Source of the DNA: DASRHY01 sp035650275
Lineage (GTDB): Bacteria; Actinomycetota; Actinomycetes; Propionibacteriales; Kribbellaceae
NCBI GenBank assembly: GCA_035650275.1
Contig: DASRHY010000079.1
Coordinates: 8,544 to 72,543, forward strand
Reading direction: 5' to 3'
Length of the DNA stretch: 64,000 nt
In this document: positions 16,653-23,684 of the stretch, piece after piece
Numbering within the stretch: position 1 is the first letter of the stretch
Layout: each line of letters starts with the position of its first letter
Position numbers and translations under genes: made by a program
Notes under the pieces: model-generated
Database searches by the model: none
Told to the model about the DNA's origin: nothing
The model's input: the letters and a program-made list of their open reading frames with translations, nothing else

Positions 16653-16740
16653 TCTCGGCCCCGGATACACCTCAGCGCTCTACCGATAGCGGTATGCGAT
16701 CGCCGCCACTCGCAGCGTTCACAACGTCCGAGGAGAAGCC

Positions 16741-17544
16741 ATGATGAAGCTGACGTCAGACGACGGCACCGAGATCGCCTACACGACGACCGGGTCCGGG
16801 CCATCCGTCGTACTGGTCGGTGGCGGACTGGACGACGGGTCGGAGAACGCGACCCTGATCCCTCACCTGGCCGAGCGGTTCACGGTCTACAACTATGCAC
16901 GCCGTGGCCGCGGCGAGAGCGGCGACACCCCACCCCACTCGCTGGCGCGCGAGCTCGAGGATCTGGGCGCCGTCGTCCAGCAGGCCGGCGGGTCGGCACA
17001 TCTGTTCGGCGCCTCGTCCGGGGGAGCGCTGGTTCTCGAAGCGGCCGCCGCCGGCGTCGCGGCCACGTCGATCGCGGTGTACGACGTGCCGTACTGCGTG
17101 ACGCCCGACATGATCGCCGCCTGGCGGTCCTACGTCGCCGACGTACGGGAAGCGGTCGCCGCCGACGACCCCGACCGTGCCATCGAGCTGTTCATGCGTG
17201 TCGCGGGCATCCCGGACGAGGGCATCGCCGAGGCGAAGGCATCGCCGTACTGGACCCCGCTGCTCGCGCTCGCTCACACACTCCCGTACGACGCGGCGTG
17301 CCTGAACGACGGTTCGCCTCCGCACGAGCGTCTCGCGTCGATCCAGCTGCCCGCTCTCGTCATCACTCGGGAGACGCCGGACGAGGTGATGGTGAATGCC
17401 GAAGGTGACTTCTTCGCCGCCGCGGCGGACGCCGTCGCCGGATCGATCCCCGGCTCGCGACGGGCCATCATCGCCGCGGCCGGCCACGCGGTCGATGCCG
17501 AGGCGCTCAGCCCGGTACTCGTGGAGTTCTTCGCACGTCCCTGA
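16741..17544 (+). CDS. Alpha/beta hydrolase
   Basis: 267 residues; GAGGAGAAGCC stands directly before the ATG. It begins like small actinobacterial hydrolases (KLTSDDGTEIAYTTTGSGP). The oxyanion region is VVLVGGGLDDGS, the nucleophile sits in LFGASSGGALVLE, and the histidine probably in AAAGHAVDAEAL. The usual HG of the oxyanion loop is replaced by GGG, as in related members of this subgroup. The acid residue is not obvious. It appears to be a single gene, convergent with the amidotransferase gene. Confidence 0.82.
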   Translation: MMKLTSDDGTEIAYTTTGSGPSVVLVGGGLDDGSENATLIPHLAERFTVYNYARRGRGESGDTPPHSLARELEDLGAVVQQAGGSAHLFGASSGGALVLEAAAAGVAATSIAVYDVPYCVTPDMIAAWRSYVADVREAVAADDPDRAIELFMRVAGIPDEGIAEAKASPYWTPLLALAHTLPYDAACLNDGSPPHERLASIQLPALVITRETPDEVMVNAEGDFFAAAADAVAGSIPGSRRAIIAAAGHAVDAEALSPVLVEFFARP

Positions 17545-17560
17545 CAGCACCGTCGAAGGA

Positions 17561-18340
17561 TCAGGTACCCACGGCCAGGCTCTGGTCCCCGGGGCCGACT
17601 GCCTGCGCGACGAGCGAGCTGAACCGCCGAGCCAGCCGGCGGCCGGTCGCGGTGACGTCGTGCTGACGGGCGACCATCTCGGCGACGACCGGGTCGGTGT
17701 CGACGTCGGGGTGGACCTCGGCCCAGGACCGGAAGGTCGCCGCCGACACCTCGGGATGGAACTGGACACCCCACGCCAGCTCGCCGACCCGGAACGCCTG
17801 ATGCGGGTACATCGTGCTCGACCCGAGCAGGACGGCGCCGGCCGGCAGCTCCGCGACGGCGTCGGCGTGCATGCTCGGGCCCGCGGCAGGGTCGGGCAGT
17901 CCGGCGACCAGCGGATCGGTCATTGCCGCCGGCAACCAGCTGACATCGACCACACCGGACTCCCGGCCGGGTGCGGCGCCAACCTCCACCGTGCCACCAC
18001 AGGCGACCGCGAGCAGCTGCGCGCCGAGGCAGATCGCCAAGGTCGGCACCCGCTCGGACACCGACACGGCGAGCAGGTCACGCACGGCGGGCAACCACGG
18101 CGCCACCCCGTCGTCGTACGCCGACATCTGACCGCCCAGCACGATCAGCCCACCGTTCACCGAGCCCGGGACGGGATCGCCGGCGTACGGCCGGACGACC
18201 TCGACCGTCAGGCCGTCGAGCCAGCCCGTGAACCGGTCGAGGGGACAGCCCGGCTCGTGCTCGATCACCACGACGCCAGGGTGGTCCCGCCGCACGGGAG
18301 CGGACGTTGCCCGTGCCGATGAGGTGGTCTGCTCCGTCAT
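17561..18340 (-). CDS. Type 1 glutamine amidotransferase (GMP synthase-like class I GATase)
   Basis: Class I GATase domain protein, 259 residues. The catalytic cysteine is C104 in LAICLGAQLLA, and the His-Glu pair is in WGVQFHPEVS. The glycine-rich GGLIVLGGQMSAYDD motif matches the GuaA-like free-standing amidotransferases. Such proteins remove ammonia from glutamine or act on gamma-glutamyl compounds; which one applies here is unknown. No synthetase domain is present. The C-terminal 45 residues add a helical tail. Confidence 0.87.
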   Translation of the reverse strand: MTEQTTSSARATSAPVRRDHPGVVVIEHEPGCPLDRFTGWLDGLTVEVVRPYAGDPVPGSVNGGLIVLGGQMSAYDDGVAPWLPAVRDLLAVSVSERVPTLAICLGAQLLAVACGGTVEVGAAPGRESGVVDVSWLPAAMTDPLVAGLPDPAAGPSMHADAVAELPAGAVLLGSSTMYPHQAFRVGELAWGVQFHPEVSAATFRSWAEVHPDVDTDPVVAEMVARQHDVTATGRRLARRFSSLVAQAVGPGDQSLAVGT

Positions 18341-18475
18341 GTGCCCTCGCAGAGTCGGTCCGGTCGTTGCGGCGATGACGCCGTGGTCAGCACCGTATGA
18401 TGCATTCGTACCTGACGCCAGCCTGACGCAAGTGTAGGCCTGGCAGCCTGCGGATCCGCCTGGCGCGAGCTGTTC

Positions 18476-19171
18476 TCAGGCGCAGGCCTGTACGCCGCCT
18501 CGTACGCCGGTGTCGAAGGCCGCGGTCCGCTCCTCCGCGCTGCCGTGGTCACTCTCCTTCGTCCACGGGTAGTCGTCCGCGACCGCGGCCAGGGTCCGCG
18601 CCAGCTCCTCACTGTCACCCGGTTCGATCACCAGGTCCCCGGCGTCCGCCGCCCCCTGCAGCGCCGCGCCGGCCAGGCAGTCCGCCTGCAGCTCGGCCGC
18701 GACGGAGACCATGGAGCGGTCGAGCCTCGCCTGGATCGCGTGCGCCCATTCGTGCGCGATGATCAGGTAGACCCAGGCATCCCCGATCTGGCTGTATCCG
18801 CTGGCCATCAGGTTCTCGTCCCAGGCGAGGAAGTCGCCCGGCGGGCAGTAGAAGGCGTTGAACGGCACCGAAGGCTGACCGGCGCACTGCGGTCCGTCCG
18901 TGCCGGTGTACCTGCCCTCCACGCGAGGACTGGTGTAGGGACGCCCGAACAGCTCGCTGAAGTTTTCGCGCCAGAAGGTGTCCACTGCCGTGACCGCCGC
19001 CTGCTCGTCGGTCGCCATCGTCTCGGGCTGGGTGCCCGCGGTGGTCTGCTCCGCCGGCTCGGCGGGCGGAGCAGACGACGGTGAACCGCAGCCGGTCGCC
19101 AGCAGGGCGAGCACCACCGCGGCGGTCATGCGCACGAAACCTGATGTGATGCGGTGTGAAGAAGGCCGCAT
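18476..19171 (-). CDS. Neutral zinc metallopeptidase lipoprotein (YpfJ/Zn_peptidase_2 family)
   Basis: Secreted, lipid-anchored protein of 231 residues. The signal peptide ends in lipobox LLATGC with C28. A Ser/Pro/Thr linker leads to the peptidase domain with zinc motif HEWAH (H140, E141, H144) and the family-specific ELQADCLAGAA, whose E160 is the probable third ligand. FYCPPGDFLAWDENL upstream is also typical. Substrate unknown. Confidence 0.9.
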   Translation of the reverse strand: MRPSSHRITSGFVRMTAAVVLALLATGCGSPSSAPPAEPAEQTTAGTQPETMATDEQAAVTAVDTFWRENFSELFGRPYTSPRVEGRYTGTDGPQCAGQPSVPFNAFYCPPGDFLAWDENLMASGYSQIGDAWVYLIIAHEWAHAIQARLDRSMVSVAAELQADCLAGAALQGAADAGDLVIEPGDSEELARTLAAVADDYPWTKESDHGSAEERTAAFDTGVRGGVQACA

Positions 19172-19266
19172 GGCTCGTCCCCTTCCCTGGCGCTCCGAGC
19201 CGGCGCTCAGTACCTACTCATCATCGGTCGCGCACCGCCGGAGGTCTGCGGTTCGAGCGGTACTCG

Positions 19267-20049
19267 TCAGGGTTCGAGATCGCGGTGTGCCGTGACGGCA
19301 GCGGCTAGTACCGCGATCCGCTCCTCGTGGGTGAGGCGCCCTTCGCGCTGCCATTGCCGGGAAAGGTCCTCGACCTGAGTAACGAAGAGGCCGTGGCTGG
19401 CGAACGGCGCGTGCTGCCAGACCAGGTCGAGGAACCGCCAGCCGTCGCCGCGGTCCCGGTTCGGCACGCCGCTGTTCTCGGAGCCGAACACGATCTCGGG
19501 CTCGGCCCGTTCGAAGTACGCGTGGTACGCCGTGAACGCGTTCGGGTCGGCGACGTAGAGCGGTGCGAACACGTGTCCCTGGCTGGTGAAGTGCATCGGG
19601 GTCGCGGTCGCCGTGAACGCGCCGCTGAAGTCGCCGTCCAGCGTGTGGTGCCGGTAGAAGCCGTACCCCCGCCAGACGATCGGCGGAGCCGCGCCGCCGA
19701 GACTGACCATCAGCGTCGGGTCGTAGAACACGCTCTGCACCGCCGGATCGTCCGGTGCCCGCTCTGTGCGAAAGGTCAACGGCATCGAGATGTCGACCCG
19801 GTCGCAGGCGGACCAGCGGCGGCCGACGGCGACGTACTCGCCTTGTCTGACCTGCAGGTGCCGCGCCGGGTCGTCGGTGAGCGCGGCCAGCTCGGTCATC
19901 ACCTCGTTGGCGCCTCCGGTCTCGCCGGCGCTGTAGATGTTCCACATCCGGTCCAGGTCCGCGCGAGCGATCCGGCTGAGCCGGGAGTGTGCCCAGTCGC
20001 CCATCCTGCTCACGATCTCGTGAGCCGGGTTGCCCCGGCCGCGGGACAC
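19267..20049 (-). CDS. Conserved-looking protein of unknown function
   Basis: Up to 260 residues from the GTG at 20049; an ATG at 20004 (MGDWAHSRL) would give 245 and leave an 18-bp palindrome in the leader. No signal peptide or membrane helix. Composition is that of a soluble mixed alpha/beta protein with many Trp, Tyr and His residues (IVWRGYGFYRHHTLDGDFSGAF, GWRFLDLVWQHAPFASHGLFV). I do not recognise the family. It lies 39 bp after the LacI-type gene on the same strand, so co-transcription is likely. Confidence 0.65.
   Translation of the reverse strand: MSRGRGNPAHEIVSRMGDWAHSRLSRIARADLDRMWNIYSAGETGGANEVMTELAALTDDPARHLQVRQGEYVAVGRRWSACDRVDISMPLTFRTERAPDDPAVQSVFYDPTLMVSLGGAAPPIVWRGYGFYRHHTLDGDFSGAFTATATPMHFTSQGHVFAPLYVADPNAFTAYHAYFERAEPEIVFGSENSGVPNRDRGDGWRFLDLVWQHAPFASHGLFVTQVEDLSRQWQREGRLTHEERIAVLAAAVTAHRDLEP
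20008..20025. repeat. 18-bp palindrome at the start of the unknown gene
   Basis: GCTCACGATCTCGTGAGC: 8-bp arms around a TC centre. It lies four bases upstream of the alternative ATG at 20004 and within the frame if the GTG at 20049 is used. It could be an operator or an RNA hairpin over the ribosome site. Confidence 0.45.
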
Positions 20050-20088
20050 GGTTACCGCCCGGACCGTCCAGCGGCGGCTGGGTCGCCG

Positions 20089-21105
20089 TCAGGCAGACTC
20101 ACGGACGATGAGCTCGGTCGGGAAGAGCTCGGGCTCGGTGTGGGGTTCGCCGGCGATCTTGGCGAGCACGATCTCGGCGAGGCGGCGGCCGAGGTCCTCG
20201 ACCGGCTGCCGGACGGTGGTGAGCCGCGGGACGGTGGTGGTGGCCAGCACCGAGTCGTCGTACCCGACGACGGCGACGTCGTCCGGTACCCGCCGGCGGA
20301 GCTGACCAAGCACCCGCAGCACGGCGGTGGCCATCAGGTCGGACGCGACGAAGATGCCGTCCACATCGGGGTGCCTCCCGAGCAGGCTCCGGGCCGCGAG
20401 CTCCCCGCCGTCCGCGGTGAAGTCGCCGTGCGCGACCGCGTCGGCCTTCAGCCCTGCGGCCTTCATCGCCTCCCGGAACCCGGTCAGCCGGTCTAGCCCG
20501 GCGGTCATGTCCAGCGGGCCGGTCACGGTACCGAGCCGCTCGCACCCGCGCGAGACCAGGTGCTCGACCGCGGTGCGAGCGCCGGCCACGTTGTCGACGT
20601 CGACACTGGCCACCGGTACGTCGACGCCGAGCGGGCGCGCGCTGAACACGATCGGCAGCGGCAGCTGGACCAGCTCCTGCAGCACGTTGTCGCGGCCGTG
20701 GTGGCTGACCACGATCGCGCCGTCGACGTGGCCGCCGCGCAGGTACCGCAGCAGCCGCCGGTCGTCACCGGCCTCGGGCTCGATCAGCAGCACCAGCTGC
20801 GACGACGTCGGCGCCAGCGTCGTACTCACGCCGTGCAGGATGCGGGCGAAGAACGGGTCGGAGAACACCCGGATGTCCGGCTCGGGTACGACCAGGGCGA
20901 CGGAGTCAGTACGACGGGTCACCAGCGCCCGGGCCGCGCGGTTCGGCACGTACCCGAGCTGCGCGATCGCCTCGTTCACGGCCGCGACCGTGTCCGGCAG
21001 CACCTTCGGCGAACCGTTCACCACCCGGGACACGGTCGCCCGGGACACACCGGCCACCGCTGCCACCTGTTCCAGCGTCGGTGAGCCCGAGTCGATCCCC
21101 GCCAC
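20089..21105 (-). CDS. LacI-family transcriptional regulator
   Basis: 338 residues from the GTG at 21105, which has GGAGGAGGG six bases upstream; the longer frame runs into a decayed region and is rejected. The N-terminal HTH with hinge is LEQVAAVAGVSRATVSRVVNGSPKV...VNEAIAQLGYVPNRAARALVTRR. The periplasmic-binding-like domain contains DGIFVASDLMATAVLRVL and VAVVGYDDSVLATTTVPRLTTVRQP. Sugar-type effector likely. No sugar genes adjoin it; the unknown gene downstream is the only obvious partner. Confidence 0.9.
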   Translation of the reverse strand: MAGIDSGSPTLEQVAAVAGVSRATVSRVVNGSPKVLPDTVAAVNEAIAQLGYVPNRAARALVTRRTDSVALVVPEPDIRVFSDPFFARILHGVSTTLAPTSSQLVLLIEPEAGDDRRLLRYLRGGHVDGAIVVSHHGRDNVLQELVQLPLPIVFSARPLGVDVPVASVDVDNVAGARTAVEHLVSRGCERLGTVTGPLDMTAGLDRLTGFREAMKAAGLKADAVAHGDFTADGGELAARSLLGRHPDVDGIFVASDLMATAVLRVLGQLRRRVPDDVAVVGYDDSVLATTTVPRLTTVRQPVEDLGRRLAEIVLAKIAGEPHTEPELFPTELIVRESA

Positions 21106-21647
21106 AGATCCCTCCTCCGGGTGGACGTTCACATGCGTCACCTTTACATACCATCTCGCGCCCGATGGACATGCGGCCGCAGCGGCGCCTTGCGCGACGC
21201 CGCCGCACTCTTTCGCGCCGTCAGGTCGATCTCGTACGTCGGCTGGTGGAATCTCCGTGCCGGCCGGATCGTCAGTGCGCCCTACGTCAACACCCTGCGT
21301 CAGACTCTTGCGCGCCGCGAAGTCCTGTCGGATGTTCAAGGCGAAGGTCGTAGCTTGAAGGCGTAGTCGCCGGTGTCGTCGCCGCGGCCGAACACTCGTA
21401 GCCGGTAGTCGCCTGCGGTTGTGAGCGTCTGCGGGCCGATGTCGCCTCGGCCGTATAGCGACTGGTCTTCGAAGACCGGTCACCGTTGGGGTCGAGCAGG
21501 GGTCCAGGCCACAGTCCCGGTCCCGGAGCCTTCGTGCTGGGCACTGAGCAACGCCGGTAGGGTGCCCACGGTTCGTTTACCAATTGCTTCGCTTCCGCCC
21601 ACTCGACTCTGGAGGTGGACGGCGTTTGCCGAGGCCAGGGGCTCAGG
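21106..21647. other. 542-bp gap holding the LacI promoter and a decayed gene
   Basis: The first ~60 bp upstream of LacI carry its ribosome site and probably its promoter. From about 21350 to 21560 the minus strand keeps a recognisable but frameshifted fragment (separate entry). The rest, up to the tRNA, contains no feature I can support. Confidence 0.6.
21352..21560 (-). pseudogene. Remnant of a secreted protein with a pre-peptidase-C-like domain
   Basis: On the minus strand one frame reads LLDPNGD, then a different frame reads FEDQSLYGRGDIGPQTLTT followed by AGDYRLRVFGRGDDTGDYAFKLRPSP and a stop. This is the ending typical of a bacterial PPC (pre-peptidase C-terminal) beta-sandwich (RGD...GDYAF), split by a frameshift and lacking any start or upstream domain. 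It is best read as a gene fragment left after deletion or insertion next to a tRNA gene. Confidence 0.6.
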
Positions 21648-21728
21648 TGCCCAGGACGGGAGTCGAACCCGTACGCCTTTCGGCCGCGAGGTTTAAGCTC
21701 GCTGCGTCTGCCATTCCGCCACCCGGGC
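21648..21728 (-). tRNA. tRNA-Leu (anticodon UAA), bldA type
   Basis: 81-nt cloverleaf read on the minus strand. Acceptor GCCCGGG pairs with CCTGGGC (one G-U), discriminator A. The anticodon stem is GCGAG/CTCGC around loop CTTAAAC, giving anticodon TAA. There is a long variable arm (GGCCGAAAGGC) as expected for leucine, and a T-arm ACGGG-TTCGACT-CCCGT. CCA is not encoded. This is the only tRNA class reading UUA, a rare codon in high-GC actinomycetes; the Streptomyces equivalent is bldA. Confidence 0.95.
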
Positions 21729-21759
21729 CGGGAACGCGGGGCGCCCCAACCCAGTGAGC

Positions 21760-22308
21760 CTACAAGTAGACCTTGCGCGGGAACACGGCATGGGCTCCGG
21801 CGACCCGGTCGAGGAACAGCAGGCCGGCGCAGTGGTCGATCTCGTGCTGCAGGGCACGGGCCTCGAACCCGTCGGTCTCCACGGTGACCGCTTCCGTCGT
21901 ACCGGGGAGGACGCCGGACACCACTATCCGGGTCGCGCGCTTGACGTCACCGGTCAGGTCCGGCACCGACATACAGCCCTCGCGGGCCTTCTCCTTGCGG
22001 GTGGCCTCCAGCACGCGGGCATTGCAGAGCACCAGCGTGCCGTGGCCGGTGCGGGTCTTCGGGTGCCCGGTGACGTCGAGCGCGAACACGTCGGCGGCGA
22101 CGCCGACCTGGGGTGCGGCCAGGCCGACGCAGCCGGGCGAGACCCGCATGGTGGCGACCAGGTCGGCGGCCAGCTCGATGACGGCCGGGTCGGCCGGGTC
22201 CACCTCGGCGCCCCCGGTCGCGAGCACCGGGTGCGGGGCGCGGACCACCTGGAGCACCGTGCCGGGGATGCCTAGGTCTGCCGGGCTCCAGTCCATCGGA
22301 CCGGTCAC
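21760..22308 (-). CDS. def: Peptide deformylase
   Basis: Removes the N-formyl group from nascent proteins. 182 residues from the GTG at 22308, which overlaps the stop of the ACT-domain gene (GTGA); an ATG at 22296 gives MDWSPADLGI. All three motifs are present: GCVGLAAPQVG, EGCMSVP (metal cysteine; Met replaces the usual Leu) and QHEIDHCAGLLFLDR (two metal histidines and catalytic Glu). It is not beside fmt, so it may be one of several copies. It lies just upstream of the tRNA-Leu gene on the same strand. Confidence 0.95.
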   Translation of the reverse strand: MTGPMDWSPADLGIPGTVLQVVRAPHPVLATGGAEVDPADPAVIELAADLVATMRVSPGCVGLAAPQVGVAADVFALDVTGHPKTRTGHGTLVLCNARVLEATRKEKAREGCMSVPDLTGDVKRATRIVVSGVLPGTTEAVTVETDGFEARALQHEIDHCAGLLFLDRVAGAHAVFPRKVYL

Positions 22309-22814
22309 AGCTCGTCGGTCTCCGCGGGATGGAGGGTGGCGTCGACACCGAGGTGATCCGCGGTCGCGTCCAGCGCGGTACGCAGGTCGTCGATGTCGAC
22401 CGTCCGCGGCAGGTCGACCTCCGCGGTCAGCACGTACAGCGAGCCGCTCAGCCGGGTGGACAGGTCGGTGATGTTGCCGCCGGCGGCCGCGACCACGGTG
22501 GTGATCGCGGAGACGATGCCGGGCCGGTCGGCGCCGTGCACGCTCAGCAGGTACGACGGACCGAGCGCCGCAGCAGGCTGATCCGGGCCCACCTCGCGAA
22601 CCGTGACGACCAACTCGCCGCCCAGTGGCGCGATTGCCCGGTCCACCTCGTCCAGCGACGGGCCGGAGCAGATCAGCATCATGGCGAAGTGCCCGCGCAG
22701 CAATGTCATCGTCGAGTCCTCGAGGTTGACGCCGGCACCGGCCAGCGCTCGGGTGACGTCGGCGATGATGCCGGGCCGGTCCGGACCGATCACGGTGACC
22801 GCGAGGTGCGTCAT
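22305..22814 (-). CDS. ACT-domain protein, GcvR-like
   Basis: 169 residues containing two ACT domains: residues 3-75 start with LAVTVIGPDRPGIIADVTRAL and residues 88-165 with LSVHGADRPGIVSAITTVV. The layout matches the glycine-cleavage repressor GcvR family, which binds amino acids and acts through protein contacts. No DNA-binding domain. Its stop overlaps the peptide deformylase start, so the pair is translated together, a link I cannot explain functionally. Confidence 0.87.
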   Translation of the reverse strand: MTHLAVTVIGPDRPGIIADVTRALAGAGVNLEDSTMTLLRGHFAMMLICSGPSLDEVDRAIAPLGGELVVTVREVGPDQPAAALGPSYLLSVHGADRPGIVSAITTVVAAAGGNITDLSTRLSGSLYVLTAEVDLPRTVDIDDLRTALDATADHLGVDATLHPAETDEL

Positions 22815-22925
22815 GGCTGCAACCTACCGCCGTTCCGCAGGTGTTCCGGGCTCCCATCCGATCCGGCATGGATGTGTGTGGCCCCCACGTATCGGCACAG
22901 GCCGCGATTGCCTAGCGTCACGTGC

Positions 22926-23684
22926 ATGCCACCAGAGTCACCGAGCCTCGTCGGCCGGACCGCGGTCGTCACCGGCGCGGCGAGCGGGATCGGCGCCGCC
23001 TGCGCTGTCCGGCTGGCCGCCGCGGGCGCGGACGTCGTCGTACTGGACCTGGACGCTGCCGGCGCGAAGCGGGTCGCGAAGCAGGTCGGTGGCCGGGCCG
23101 AGGTGGCGGACCTGTCCGACCTGGACGCGGTCGACGCGCTCGGGCTGACCTGCGACATCCTGGTCAACAATGCAGGGTTGCAGCATGTGGCACGTATCGA
23201 GGACTTCTCACCGGAACGGTTCTCCTTCATGCTCCGGGTCATGCTCGAGGCCCCCTTCCGCCTGGCCCGGCAGGCGCTGCCGCACATGTACGCCGCGGGC
23301 TGGGGCCGGATCGTCAACATCTCCTCGGTGCACGGGCTGCGCGCCTCGCCGTACAAGGTGGCCTACGTCGCGGCAAAGCACGGGCTGGAAGGCCTGTCCA
23401 AGGTGATCGCGCTGGAGGGCGCCGAGCACGGCGTGACCTCGAACTGCATCAACCCCGCGTACGTGCGCACCCCGCTGGTGGAGCAGCAGGTGGCCGCGCA
23501 GGCGGACGCGCATGGGATCGGGGCGGACGAGGTGGTCGAGCAGGTGATGCTCGCGCCGGTCGCGATCAAGCAGCTGATCGAACCGGAGCAGGTGGCCGAC
23601 CTGGCGGCATACCTGTGCGGCCCGAGCGCCGACGTGGTGACCGGCAGCTCCTTCGTGATGGACGGCGGGTGGACCGCACGCTGA
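22926..23684 (+). CDS. 3-hydroxybutyrate dehydrogenase (SDR)
   Basis: Oxidises (R)-3-hydroxybutyrate to acetoacetate with NAD. 252 residues from the ATG at 22926. Motifs: TGAASGIG, D at the end of the second strand (VVLDLD, NAD preference), NNAGLQHVARIEDF (the LQHV segment is typical of D-3-hydroxybutyrate dehydrogenases), serine in ISSVHGL and YVAAKHGLEG. The helix VEQQVAAQADAHGI and the ending SSFVMDGGWTAR also match that group. The next gene, a regulator, starts inside its last codons, so the two are coupled. Confidence 0.9.
   Translation: MPPESPSLVGRTAVVTGAASGIGAACAVRLAAAGADVVVLDLDAAGAKRVAKQVGGRAEVADLSDLDAVDALGLTCDILVNNAGLQHVARIEDFSPERFSFMLRVMLEAPFRLARQALPHMYAAGWGRIVNISSVHGLRASPYKVAYVAAKHGLEGLSKVIALEGAEHGVTSNCINPAYVRTPLVEQQVAAQADAHGIGADEVVEQVMLAPVAIKQLIEPEQVADLAAYLCGPSADVVTGSSFVMDGGWTAR

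Noticed and set aside
20089..21483. N-terminally extended 464-residue version of the LacI regulator
   Set aside because: The extension reads low-complexity Arg/Pro sequence across the decayed fragment; the GTG at 21105 has an excellent ribosome site and gives normal LacI length.
21352..21728. tRNA-Leu as an attachment site of an integrated element
   Set aside because: No integrase gene and no noticed duplicate of the tRNA 3' end in the window; only a gene remnant supports recombination here.
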